Source of the DNA: JAMLJG01 sp035327585 | GTDB taxonomy: Bacteria; Verrucomicrobiota; Kiritimatiellia; CAIVKH01 | NCBI GenBank assembly: GCA_035327585.1 | Contig: DAOLDD010000010.1 | Span: forward strand, 39,784-103,783 | Length of the DNA: 64,000 nucleotides | Direction: 5' to 3' | Part shown: one piece after another, positions 1 to 8,211 of the stretch | How positions within the stretch are numbered: the stretch's first letter is position 1 | How the letters are laid out: every line of letters begins with the position of its first letter | The notes under the pieces: model-generated | Databases searched by the model: none | Told to the model about the DNA's origin: nothing | What the model saw: only the letters and a program-made list of their open reading frames with translations | Made by a program: the position numbers and the translations under genes

Positions 1-2949
1 CAACCGGCGGATGCGCCGATGGACGGCGACCTGTTCGCGGCGGAAGCGGAAGTCGCACCCGAGCCCGCCGCTGAAGAAGCCCCTTCCGTTGAGCCGGAAA
101 TGAATCTCGCGGATGACGCGTTTTTCATGGAGGCGGCGGAGACCGTGCCGGTGGAACAGCCAGCTGCGGTTGAAGAACCTGGCATGACCGAGCCGGAATT
201 CTCGGAAGAGCTGGCCGAACCGCAACTCATGGAAGAGGCGGTTGAAGCGCCGGCACCGGAGCCGGTTGTCGATGCGACCGAGCCCGCGCCGCTTGATCCC
301 GCGTTTGATGATTTCTTCGCGGAGCCCGCGCCTGCTCCCGTGGTCGAGCCAGCGCCCGCGCCGGAACCTGCCGCCGAGCCTGCGTTCAGCATGGACGAAT
401 TCTTCGGCGAGGACGCCCCTGCTGCGGAAGCCGTGGCGACAGTTGTCGCGCCGGATCCAGAACCCGTCGAGGGTGCGATGGAGGTCGAGGAGGATATGGT
501 CGCAGGGGGAGACGCCCCGGCCGCGTTGAATCCCGAGATGGCTGGAATTGATCCCGCCCTGATCGCCCAGCAGGAAGAAGTGCGTCGCCAGGCGCGCGAG
601 ATGGAGGGCCGTCAAAGCGCCGCCAAGGGGCTCGCTGCGTTCAAAGAGGGACGCACGGAGGAGGCCATTGCAGCTCTCTCTGATGCACGCGAAAAAATTC
701 CGGAACGCGCCGCCACGCGGGACCTGCTCAAGGAGGTCAACGCCGCCCTGCCTCAAGCCTATCTGCGCAAGTCCGAAGCCGCTTTGGGTCGCGGCGATTT
801 GCGCACCTCCCGCGAAGCGCTGGAGGCCGCCAAGTCCGTCGGGGCCGACGCCCGCCAGGTTTCCACCATGGATCGCCGGCTGGTCAGCGCGGAGAAACGC
901 GACGCTGAATTGAAGGCGCGTCCCGTGCCCGTGAAGGATCGCCCCGAAATCGTAAATCGCGACAAGTCCGTGCAGGAACTCATCGTTGAAGGCCGCCAAT
1001 ATTTCAATGTGCGGGACTACAACACCGCCGAGAAGCTTTTCGAGCAGGTGCTGACCAAGGATGAATACAACGTCGATGCCATGCGATTCCTGCGCCGCAT
1101 CGACGAGGTCCGATTCAAGATCCGTTCCCAGGAGCGTGAGTCAACGGCGGCTGACCTGATGCAGCAGGTGCGCGATCGCTGGAATCCGCCCACCCGCACC
1201 GATACGGTGGCGCCTGATGCGATCGTCAATCGCGGCGCGGTCGAAACGCAGACCGCCGCCCAGAAACTCCAGGAAAAGATGGCGAACATCATCATTCCCA
1301 TCATCGATTTCCGTCAGGCCAACATCAACGACGTCATCAACTACCTGCGCGATGAGAGCGTCAAGGCGGACAAGGATGGCGTTGGCGTGAATATCATTCT
1401 GAATCCCAACGTCGTGAGCGGAGTTGCCGCCGCGCCGGCCCCGGCCCCGGTGGCCGCCCCGCCCGCGCAGGATGATTTTGGGTTCGGTGGGTTCGGCGAT
1501 GATTTCGGCGGCGGGTTTGGCGCGGCTGAAGCCGCGCCTGCGCAGGACTTCTCCGCGCCCGCGGCTTCCGGCGTGCCCTCCATCACGCTGACGCTCCGCC
1601 GCATCTCGCTGCTGGACGCGATCAAGTTCATCACGGAGGTCGCGCGCCTGAAATTCCGCATTGAGGAAAACGTGGTGATGATCACGCCGGAAAATATGCC
1701 GAGCGGTCGCGTCGTCACCCGCATGTATCCGGTGCAGCCTTCGATCCTGGACGTCATCATTGAGCGGGAGGCCACCGACCAGCAGCAGACCGGCTTCGTT
1801 GAAATCGGCGCCAAGACCACCACATTCCGCAAGAGCGATGTGAAAGAATTCTTCGAAAAGACCGGCGTGCCGTTCCCCGTTGGCACTTCGATCACCTACA
1901 ACCAGGCCATCAGCCAGTTGATCGTGGCGAATACCCCGGAAAATCTCGAGGTGTTCGAGCGAATTCTCTCCCGGTTGAACGTGGTTCCGAATCAGGTGGA
2001 GATCGAGGCCCGCTTTGTCGAGATTTCCCAGGACGACCTGGAGGAACTCGGGTTCCAATGGTTGCTGCGCGACAACTGGGAACTGGCCCAGCGCAACGGT
2101 GGCGGACCGTTTGGCGCCGCGACCGCCGAGCGCATCCAGGTCGACGCCAATTCGGCCATCGGCGGCTTCACCCGCGGCATGCGGTTCTTCGGCTCCTCCG
2201 CCGCGGGAATTGCGCCGGTCTCCGGCGCCGGATCGCTCGGAAGCATCGCGACCTTTTCGTCCATCCTGACGAACCCCGAGTTGTCGCTCGTCGTGAATGC
2301 GCTTTCGCAGCACGGCGGAACCGATCTGTTGTCGGCCCCGAAGGTCACCACCCGCAGCGGCGTCAATGCCCAGATCCAGGTCATCCGCGAAATTCTCTAT
2401 CCGACGGAATTCCAGGCGGAGACCGCCCAGATCAACAATTCGGGCGACAGCCAGATCAACGTGGGCGACACCTTCCTCGTGGTGCCGCAGAACTTCGAGA
2501 AGCGTGAGACGGGCGTCATCCTGAACGTGACGCCGACGGTCGGCCCCGATGGCTACACGATCGACCTCGTGCTTGCGCCTGAAGTCTCGGAACTCGTGGA
2601 CTGGATCCAATACGGCGCGGTTGACCCGACCACCGGATTTCCCGCGTACAACATTCCGCAGCCCATTTTCGCCAGCCGCAACGTGACGACGAGCATCGTC
2701 ATTTGGGACGGCCAGACGGTGGTCATGGGCGGTTTGATCCGCGAGGATCTCGTTCGCGTGAAGGACAAGATTCCATTTCTCGGCGATATTCCGCTCATCG
2801 GCCGCCTGTTCCGCAATGAAGGCCAGTTCAGCCAGAAAAAGAACCTGTTGATCTTCGTGACAGCCCGTCTCGTTGATCCGGCCGGCAAGCCCATCAATCG
2901 TGGCGATGCCCTGCCGGACGTCGCGGAACCGGTTGCCAGCACGAATTAA
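1..2949 (+). CDS. Type IV pilus/type II secretion secretin, Amuc_1098-like (5' end outside window)
   Basis: Outer-membrane secretin that would form the multimeric exit channel for a type IV pilus or type II secretion system. The frame is open to base 1, so the ATG at 19 need not be the true start. Visible order: about 190 residues of acidic Pro/Ala/Glu-rich linker, a helical TPR-like stretch (about 200-380), secretin N-domain-like segments (about 420-650) interrupted by a Phe/Gly/Asp-rich low-complexity insert near 490-510, then the secretin domain from about 665 to the end. The C-terminal block carries the family signature KIPFLGDIPLIGRLF followed by a strand ending in LLIFVTARLV. The long acidic linker plus TPRs resemble the Akkermansia Amuc_1098 pilus secretin family. 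The secretin call is firm; pilus versus T2SS is inferred. Confidence 0.93.
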   Translation, partial: QPADAPMDGDLFAAEAEVAPEPAAEEAPSVEPEMNLADDAFFMEAAETVPVEQPAAVEEPGMTEPEFSEELAEPQLMEEAVEAPAPEPVVDATEPAPLDPAFDDFFAEPAPAPVVEPAPAPEPAAEPAFSMDEFFGEDAPAAEAVATVVAPDPEPVEGAMEVEEDMVAGGDAPAALNPEMAGIDPALIAQQEEVRRQAREMEGRQSAAKGLAAFKEGRTEEAIAALSDAREKIPERAATRDLLKEVNAALPQAYLRKSEAALGRGDLRTSREALEAAKSVGADARQVSTMDRRLVSAEKRDAELKARPVPVKDRPEIVNRDKSVQELIVEGRQYFNVRDYNTAEKLFEQVLTKDEYNVDAMRFLRRIDEVRFKIRSQERESTAADLMQQVRDRWNPPTRTDTVAPDAIVNRGAVETQTAAQKLQEKMANIIIPIIDFRQANINDVINYLRDESVKADKDGVGVNIILNPNVVSGVAAAPAPAPVAAPPAQDDFGFGGFGDDFGGGFGAAEAAPAQDFSAPAASGVPSITLTLRRISLLDAIKFITEVARLKFRIEENVVMITPENMPSGRVVTRMYPVQPSILDVIIEREATDQQQTGFVEIGAKTTTFRKSDVKEFFEKTGVPFPVGTSITYNQAISQLIVANTPENLEVFERILSRLNVVPNQVEIEARFVEISQDDLEELGFQWLLRDNWELAQRNGGGPFGAATAERIQVDANSAIGGFTRGMRFFGSSAAGIAPVSGAGSLGSIATFSSILTNPELSLVVNALSQHGGTDLLSAPKVTTRSGVNAQIQVIREILYPTEFQAETAQINNSGDSQINVGDTFLVVPQNFEKRETGVILNVTPTVGPDGYTIDLVLAPEVSELVDWIQYGAVDPTTGFPAYNIPQPIFASRNVTTSIVIWDGQTVVMGGLIREDLVRVKDKIPFLGDIPLIGRLFRNEGQFSQKKNLLIFVTARLVDPAGKPINRGDALPDVAEPVASTN

Positions 2950-3021
2950 GTCTGCGTCCAGCCGCCCGGACTCGTCGAATCGAGAGCCGAATGGCCCTTG
3001 CCGATGTGTGAGGTGTGTCTC

Positions 3022-3040
3022 CCTCTCCCCGGGGGAGAGG
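3022..3040. repeat. Perfect inverted repeat between secretin and exonuclease genes
   Basis: CCTCTCCCC and GGGGAGAGG are exact reverse complements separated by a single G, 70 bases after the secretin stop. It could act as a weak terminator or be a small dispersed repeat. There is no T-tract, so intrinsic termination is doubtful. Confidence 0.5.
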
Positions 3041-3095
3041 ATGGAGTGGGGACTTCATTCGGTTCGCTTTTTCCACGTTCCCTTAAACCTCCCCC

Positions 3096-3974
3096 GTGAG
3101 CGCGCCCAACTTACTTCTGATAGATGCGATGGCGCTGGCCTATCGCAGTTTCCACGCGATCCCGCTGTTGACGGCGAAGGACGGCACGCCCACGAATGCG
3201 GTGCTCGGATTCGTCAAGGGGGTGAGATTGCTTCAAGAGCGCTTCCAGCCGACCCACCAGGCGGTGATTTTCGATGGCGGCCTCCCGGCGTTCCGCATGG
3301 AGCGCCTGCCTGAGTACAAGGCGCAACGCGCGCCGATGCCGGACGACCTGTTCCGGCAATTGCCGCTCCTTGATGAATTCCTGGACGCCGCCCGACTGGC
3401 GCGCGTTCGCCTGGATGGCCAGGAGGCCGACGATGTCATCGCCACGCTCGCGTGCGAAGCCGAGCGTGCCGGCGGCTCCGTTGTGATCTCGACGAATGAC
3501 AAGGACCTGTTCCAGCTCGTGAGCGAGCGCGTCGTGATCGCAACCCCGGCCAGGGATGCGCCCGTGATGGGGCCCGCGGAAGTGGCGGCGAAGACCGGGG
3601 TGCCGCCCGCGCGCATTCCCGAATGGCTGGCGCTGACCGGTGATTCCGTGGACAATATTCCCGGCGTGCCCGGCGTCGGGCCGAAGACCGCCAGCCGACT
3701 TCTGGAGCAATTCCCCTCGATCGATGCGCTATGGGCGGGGATCGATACGGTGTCTGGTGACAAGCTGCGGGAGTCCCTGCGGGCGGCGAAAAGCGATGTG
3801 GAACGCAACCTCGCGCTGGTGACGCTCGACTGCGCCGCGGCCGGCGTGCCCGCGCTGGATGACCTGCGGCCGGCCGTACCGGACTTCGCCGCCCTTCGTG
3901 CTTTCTTCCTGCGCCTCGACATGCCGTCCCTCGCGCCGCCCGTTCCCGTGCCCACCCAGATGGAGCTGCTTTGA
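3096..3974 (+). CDS. 5'-3' exonuclease (PolI N-terminal domain-like/FEN family)
   Basis: A stand-alone 292-residue homologue of the 5' nuclease domain of DNA polymerase I, expected to remove flaps or RNA primers. The N-terminal LLIDAMALAYRSFHA holds the first acidic metal ligand. VIFDGG and GQEADDVIATL follow, with the metal-binding acidic pair, then STNDKDLFQL. The helix-hairpin-helix LTGDSVDNIPGVPGVGPKTA at about 185-205 is diagnostic. The start is GTG at 3096; an ATG with a good ribosome site is not available nearby. No polymerase domain follows. The QMELL tail resembles clamp-binding motifs, which is only a suggestion. Confidence 0.92.
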   Translation: MSAPNLLLIDAMALAYRSFHAIPLLTAKDGTPTNAVLGFVKGVRLLQERFQPTHQAVIFDGGLPAFRMERLPEYKAQRAPMPDDLFRQLPLLDEFLDAARLARVRLDGQEADDVIATLACEAERAGGSVVISTNDKDLFQLVSERVVIATPARDAPVMGPAEVAAKTGVPPARIPEWLALTGDSVDNIPGVPGVGPKTASRLLEQFPSIDALWAGIDTVSGDKLRESLRAAKSDVERNLALVTLDCAAAGVPALDDLRPAVPDFAALRAFFLRLDMPSLAPPVPVPTQMELL

Positions 3975-4017
3975 CCAGACGTCGCGCAAACCGCGCCCGT
4001 AATGCGCGGCTACAGCC

Positions 4018-6051
4018 ATGAATCGCACCGTCATCCGTTGCATCGCCGCCGCGCTGGGACTCTTGTTTCTCTACACGCTCGCGCTGGGCTCGCGTCGCGC
4101 CATCATGGAGGCGCAGCACGAACGGTACGGCCCGGAAATCCCCTTCACGCTGGAAAGTGCGTTGTACTACCGCCGCGTAAAAATCGTGTACGACACCGGG
4201 GTCCTGCCGGCTCACGATCCGATGGTGCAGTATCCCGAGGGCATCAACCCGTGGACGACCTATACCGCGGGGGCGGAATATGTCTACGCCGCGTTGGCGC
4301 GTCTTTTTCCGACGCACATCCCCGTTCCCGAACGCGTGCGGTTCCTGGAGGCGGCCTGGTTCTCCCTGGGCGCCCCGCTGCTCGCGCTCGGCCTGTATGG
4401 CTGGCGGCGTCGGGTGGGGGCGGCCGCGTTGGGCGGCCTGTTCCACGCCATCGCGATTTCGAGCGTGATCCGCTCGACCGGCCATGAGCTCTCGCATGAA
4501 AATTTCGCGCTGCCCCTGCTGATCGCGCACTGGGCAATTTCCGTTTCCGCGCCCGGCTTGGCCACCCCCCTGCGCCGCCGCATCGCGGAAGTGGCCGCCG
4601 CCGTCCTGCTGGCGCTCGCGTTGTGTAGTTGGGACATGGTGCAATACTACATCGGCCTGCGTCTGCTGCATCGCGCGTGGCGAATCAGCCGACCCGCGCC
4701 CGGAGCAGGGGAACCCGCGGCCTCGCGCGGCTGGTGGTTTGAATACGCGGCGCTGTGGGCCGTGAGCGTGTTGAACCCATATCACCAGGCACAGGGCTTC
4801 CTGCTTTCCGCCGTGATGGGCCTTGCGCACGGCGTCGCGCTGCTCGTCGCGTTCCACGCCCGCTTCGCGGGCCCCGGCGCCAAGCGCATCGCGTTCCGCA
4901 TCGCGACGGTCGCGGCCGGCTGTCTGGCCACCGCTGTCCTGCACCGCTGGCTCGCGCCGCCCGAAGCCTACGGACATTTCGGAGAGCTGCTCTGGGCCAA
5001 GCTGCGCTTCCTGAATGTTAAACCCGCGGACCCGGCGCTGCTCACCTTCAACCAGCGCATCCTCTGGGTGCCCGCGCTGAATTCAACCGACTGGGCGCTG
5101 GCCCGCCTCCTTTTTCCCGCGCTATTGGGGTTGACAATTCCCGCCGCTTTCCTAGTCTGGTGCCACTCAAGGAAATCACCCGATTCCAGAGCGGGCGAAC
5201 TGGTGTTCGCCACGGTGGTCACGATCGCCGCGTTCTGGCTCTTTGCCCGATTCCACGTTTATCTGTCCCTGTTCTCCTGTGCCCTGCTGGGCGTGGCTTG
5301 GTCGCAACTGGCGACCACCCGCTTCACGGTGCGGGCGGTGGCCGGGTTGGCGGTGGTGGCGGGACTGGCGATGGAGACCCTGCACACGTTGCGGCATCCA
5401 GGCCGGTGGGGCCGGGTGAATGTATATTTCAAGGAAGTAAACGAACTGACGGCCTGGCTGAATAGCCAGGCGGCTCCTGATCCGGTGCTGGCCAATTTCG
5501 GGGTCAGCGGTTCCATCGCTGCGTACGGAAAATGCGCGATCATTCTTCATCCCAAATTCGAGAACGCCGGTTTGCGCCAGCGGGTGCAGGCCTATGGCGA
5601 GACGCTGTTCCAAGGCACGGAAAAGGACTTCCGCGATTGGGCGGATGCGCATGGGGCCCGGTACTATGTGCACGCGTTCGGCGAGTTTTCCCGTGAATCC
5701 CCTGAATTGCAGATGCGCTATTTCGTAAACACCCTCGACCCGGCCCCGGAATCCGCCGCGCGCGGCTTTGAATTCGCGCCGCGGGACCGCACGTGGTTCG
5801 TGCACGAGTGGAGCAATGTGAAGTACGCGGTGTTTCGCGTGATTACACGGGCCGACGAGGCGCTCGCCGCCCGGGAGGTGGCCCGCGCCGAGGCCGCGTT
5901 CGCGACGGGCGACCTGGCGGCGACGGAGCAGGCCTGCCTCGCGGCGATGGACCATTTCCCGCGCCAGCCGCGGGCGCTGGAATTGCTGCGCATGGCGTCG
6001 GCGTTGAAAGCATCCGGCTTCCGGGCCGGCGCGGAGGCGGACGGAACGTGA
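4018..6051 (+). CDS. STT3-like GT-C family membrane glycosyltransferase
   Basis: A 677-residue polytopic membrane protein with about 11 hydrophobic segments and a soluble C-terminal part. The first extracytoplasmic loop contains YYRRVKIVYDTG followed by AHDPMVQYPEG. This matches the layout of the first catalytic loop of oligosaccharyltransferase STT3/AglB/PglB enzymes, where an Asp binds metal next to an FDPW..YP pattern. A later STGHELSHEN sits where STT3 has its second acidic motif. I infer transfer of a lipid-linked glycan to protein or polymer. The canonical WWDYG acceptor motif is not evident, so a divergent GT-C polymerase is possible. The last 90 residues are helical and TPR-like. The stop overlaps the coaE start (GTGA). 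Confidence 0.65.
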   Translation: MNRTVIRCIAAALGLLFLYTLALGSRRAIMEAQHERYGPEIPFTLESALYYRRVKIVYDTGVLPAHDPMVQYPEGINPWTTYTAGAEYVYAALARLFPTHIPVPERVRFLEAAWFSLGAPLLALGLYGWRRRVGAAALGGLFHAIAISSVIRSTGHELSHENFALPLLIAHWAISVSAPGLATPLRRRIAEVAAAVLLALALCSWDMVQYYIGLRLLHRAWRISRPAPGAGEPAASRGWWFEYAALWAVSVLNPYHQAQGFLLSAVMGLAHGVALLVAFHARFAGPGAKRIAFRIATVAAGCLATAVLHRWLAPPEAYGHFGELLWAKLRFLNVKPADPALLTFNQRILWVPALNSTDWALARLLFPALLGLTIPAAFLVWCHSRKSPDSRAGELVFATVVTIAAFWLFARFHVYLSLFSCALLGVAWSQLATTRFTVRAVAGLAVVAGLAMETLHTLRHPGRWGRVNVYFKEVNELTAWLNSQAAPDPVLANFGVSGSIAAYGKCAIILHPKFENAGLRQRVQAYGETLFQGTEKDFRDWADAHGARYYVHAFGEFSRESPELQMRYFVNTLDPAPESAARGFEFAPRDRTWFVHEWSNVKYAVFRVITRADEALAAREVARAEAAFATGDLAATEQACLAAMDHFPRQPRALELLRMASALKASGFRAGAEADGT

Positions 6052-6650
6052 GTCGATTCCCGGCGCTCGGCGTCACCGGCGGAGTCGGCTGCGGCAAGTC
6101 GGAAGTCGGCCGCGTCCTCCAACGCCTCGGCGTCGCGCTGCTGGACGCGGATGCGCTGGTGCATGCGTTGTTGCGGGACGATGCGGATGTGAAGGACGGC
6201 GTGGTTCGCCTGATCGGCCCGGCGGCACGGGCCGCGGACGGCGCGCTCGACCGGAAGGCGATTGCGGCGGTGGTGTTCGCGGATGCGGAAAAGCGGGCGG
6301 CGCTGGAACGGCTCCTGCACCCGCGCGTGTGGGCGGCGATCCAGGAATGGCGTACGGCGCAGCGGGCGGTGCAGCCCTGCGCGGCGCTGATCCCGCTGCT
6401 CTACGAGGCCGGCCTCACCGCGGGCTGGGACGCGATTTGGTGCATCGCCGCGGAAGACGCGGTGGTGGATGCGCGGGTGCGGGCGCGCGGCTGGGATCCG
6501 GCGCACCTCGCGGCGCGCAGGGCGGCGCAGTGGCCGCTCGCGGAGAAAATGGAACGGGCCGATGCGGTGATCCGCAACGACGGAACGTTGGACGAGTTGG
6601 AAACGACGGTTAAACGAGAGTGGGAAACGTTTTTGGAAAGGAGCGCATGA
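6048..6650 (+). CDS. coaE: Dephospho-CoA kinase
   Basis: Last step of coenzyme A synthesis, ATP-dependent 3'-phosphorylation of dephospho-CoA. The 200-residue protein starts at GTG 6048, chosen because it places the P-loop GVTGGVGCGKSEV at residues 8-20. An in-frame upstream extension has no family similarity. Other family features are LLDADALVH after the P-loop, LLYEAGL, and the C-terminal VIRNDGTLDELE. It overlaps the preceding membrane enzyme by four bases and sits one base before rho, so the three are probably co-transcribed. Confidence 0.95.
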   Translation: MSRFPALGVTGGVGCGKSEVGRVLQRLGVALLDADALVHALLRDDADVKDGVVRLIGPAARAADGALDRKAIAAVVFADAEKRAALERLLHPRVWAAIQEWRTAQRAVQPCAALIPLLYEAGLTAGWDAIWCIAAEDAVVDARVRARGWDPAHLAARRAAQWPLAEKMERADAVIRNDGTLDELETTVKREWETFLERSA

Positions 6651-6651
6651 T

Positions 6652-8184
6652 ATGCCAGACGATCAACCAAACAATATGAGGCACCGGCGGGGGCGTCGCC
6701 CCGGCCGTCATCACCGCCACCACGGCGGCCACCGCAACAGCGGCGGCGGCGTTGGAGGAGGCGGCGGCGGACACCACGACTCTTGGGCGCCGCCGGCGGG
6801 CGCGGACTTCGATGAGTCGACCGAGTCGGGGAACGTCGCGGGTGCGCCTGGCGCGCTGCCCGAGACCGACCCGAACGCGAACGGCAATGTCGGCGAACTG
6901 CCGCCCGCGCCCCGTCCGCAGGGCGAAGCGCGCCTGCTCAAATTGTTTGAACTCCAGACGCTTTCCGTGCCGGATATCAAGGCCGTCGCGGACAGCTATG
7001 GCCTGGTCGAACTCGGCGCGCTGCGCAAGCACGAGCTGATTTTCGAAATCCTTCGCGCCAACGCGCGGCTCGGCGGCCAGATGTTCGGCCGCGGTGTGCT
7101 CGAAATCCTGCCCGACGGGTTCGGTTTCCTGCGCTCGCCGCTGAACAATTACCTGCCGTGCCCCGAGGACCTCTACGTCTCGCCCTCCCAGATCCGCCGC
7201 TTCGCGCTGCGTACCGGCGACTACGTCGAGGGCGAAATCCGCCCGCCGAAGGACAAGGAACGCTTCTTCGCGCTGTTCAAGGTCGACCAGATCAACAACG
7301 ACAGCCCCGAGAAGCAGCGCAGCAAGGTGCCGTTCGAGAACCTGACGCCGCTTTTCCCGGACCGGCGCATCAACCTCGAGACCAAGCCCGACGAAATTTC
7401 GATGCGCGTGATGGATCTCCTCACGCCCATCGGGTTCGGCCAGCGCGGCCTGATCGTCGCGCCGCCGCGCACGGGCAAAACCGTGCTGCTGCAAAAGATC
7501 GCCAACAGCATCTCCGCCAACCACCCCAAGGCGCACCTCATCGTGCTGCTCATCGACGAGCGTCCCGAGGAGGTCACCGACATGGAGCGGAACACAAAGG
7601 CGCAGGTCCTCAGCTCCACCTTCGACGAACCGCCCGAACGGCACGTCCAGGTCGCCGAGATCGTCAGCGAAATGGCGAAGCGTATGGTCGAGAGCGGCCG
7701 CGACGTCGTCATCCTGCTCGACAGCATCACGCGTCTCGCGCGCGCCTATAACACGGTCCAGCCGCACAGCGGCAAGATCCTGTCCGGCGGCGTGGATGCG
7801 AATGCGCTGCACAAGCCGAAGCGCTTCTTCGGGTCCGCCCGCAACATCGAGGGCGGCGGCAGCCTCACCATCGTCGCCACGGCGCTCGTGGACACCGGCA
7901 GCCGCATGGACGAGGTCATCTTCGAGGAATTCAAGGGCACCGGCAACATGGAACTCGCCCTCGACCGGCATCTCGTCGACAAGCGCATCTTCCCCGCGAT
8001 CAACGTCGAGAAATCCGGCACCCGCAAGGAAGAACTCTTGCTCCACCCGGACGAGCTGGCCAAGATATGGCTTCTGCGGAAAGCGCTCAACGGCGTGCCC
8101 GCGGTGGAGGCCATGGAATTGATCGTGAACCGGCTGAAGAAGACCAAGAGCAACGCCGAGTTCCTCATGGCCCTCCAGGGTTAA
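6652..8184 (+). CDS. rho: Transcription termination factor Rho with His/Gly-rich N-terminal extension
   Basis: Hexameric RNA-dependent ATPase that terminates transcription. Residues 1-90 are a low-complexity insert-type extension rich in Arg, His and Gly with runs of histidine. The Rho N-terminal helical domain (about 95-135) and the cold-shock-like RNA-binding domain (GRGVLEILPDGFGFLRS) follow. The RecA-like motor has Walker A APPRTGKTVLL, LLIDERPEEVTD, and DSITRLARAYN with the GGVDANAL Q-loop region. It ends with the typical NAEFLMALQG. A ribosome site GGAAAGGAG lies inside the end of coaE. Glycine- and charge-rich extensions of this kind occur in several high-GC phyla. Confidence 0.97.
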   Translation: MPDDQPNNMRHRRGRRPGRHHRHHGGHRNSGGGVGGGGGGHHDSWAPPAGADFDESTESGNVAGAPGALPETDPNANGNVGELPPAPRPQGEARLLKLFELQTLSVPDIKAVADSYGLVELGALRKHELIFEILRANARLGGQMFGRGVLEILPDGFGFLRSPLNNYLPCPEDLYVSPSQIRRFALRTGDYVEGEIRPPKDKERFFALFKVDQINNDSPEKQRSKVPFENLTPLFPDRRINLETKPDEISMRVMDLLTPIGFGQRGLIVAPPRTGKTVLLQKIANSISANHPKAHLIVLLIDERPEEVTDMERNTKAQVLSSTFDEPPERHVQVAEIVSEMAKRMVESGRDVVILLDSITRLARAYNTVQPHSGKILSGGVDANALHKPKRFFGSARNIEGGGSLTIVATALVDTGSRMDEVIFEEFKGTGNMELALDRHLVDKRIFPAINVEKSGTRKEELLLHPDELAKIWLLRKALNGVPAVEAMELIVNRLKKTKSNAEFLMALQG

Positions 8185-8211
8185 CCTGACGGGGAGGAGA
8201 CGGCGCGGCAC

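Noticed and set aside
3436..4977. 513-codon minus-strand frame across the exonuclease and STT3-like genes
   Set aside because: Overlaps two well-supported plus-strand genes. The translation is Arg/Gly/Ala-rich with no recognisable motif.
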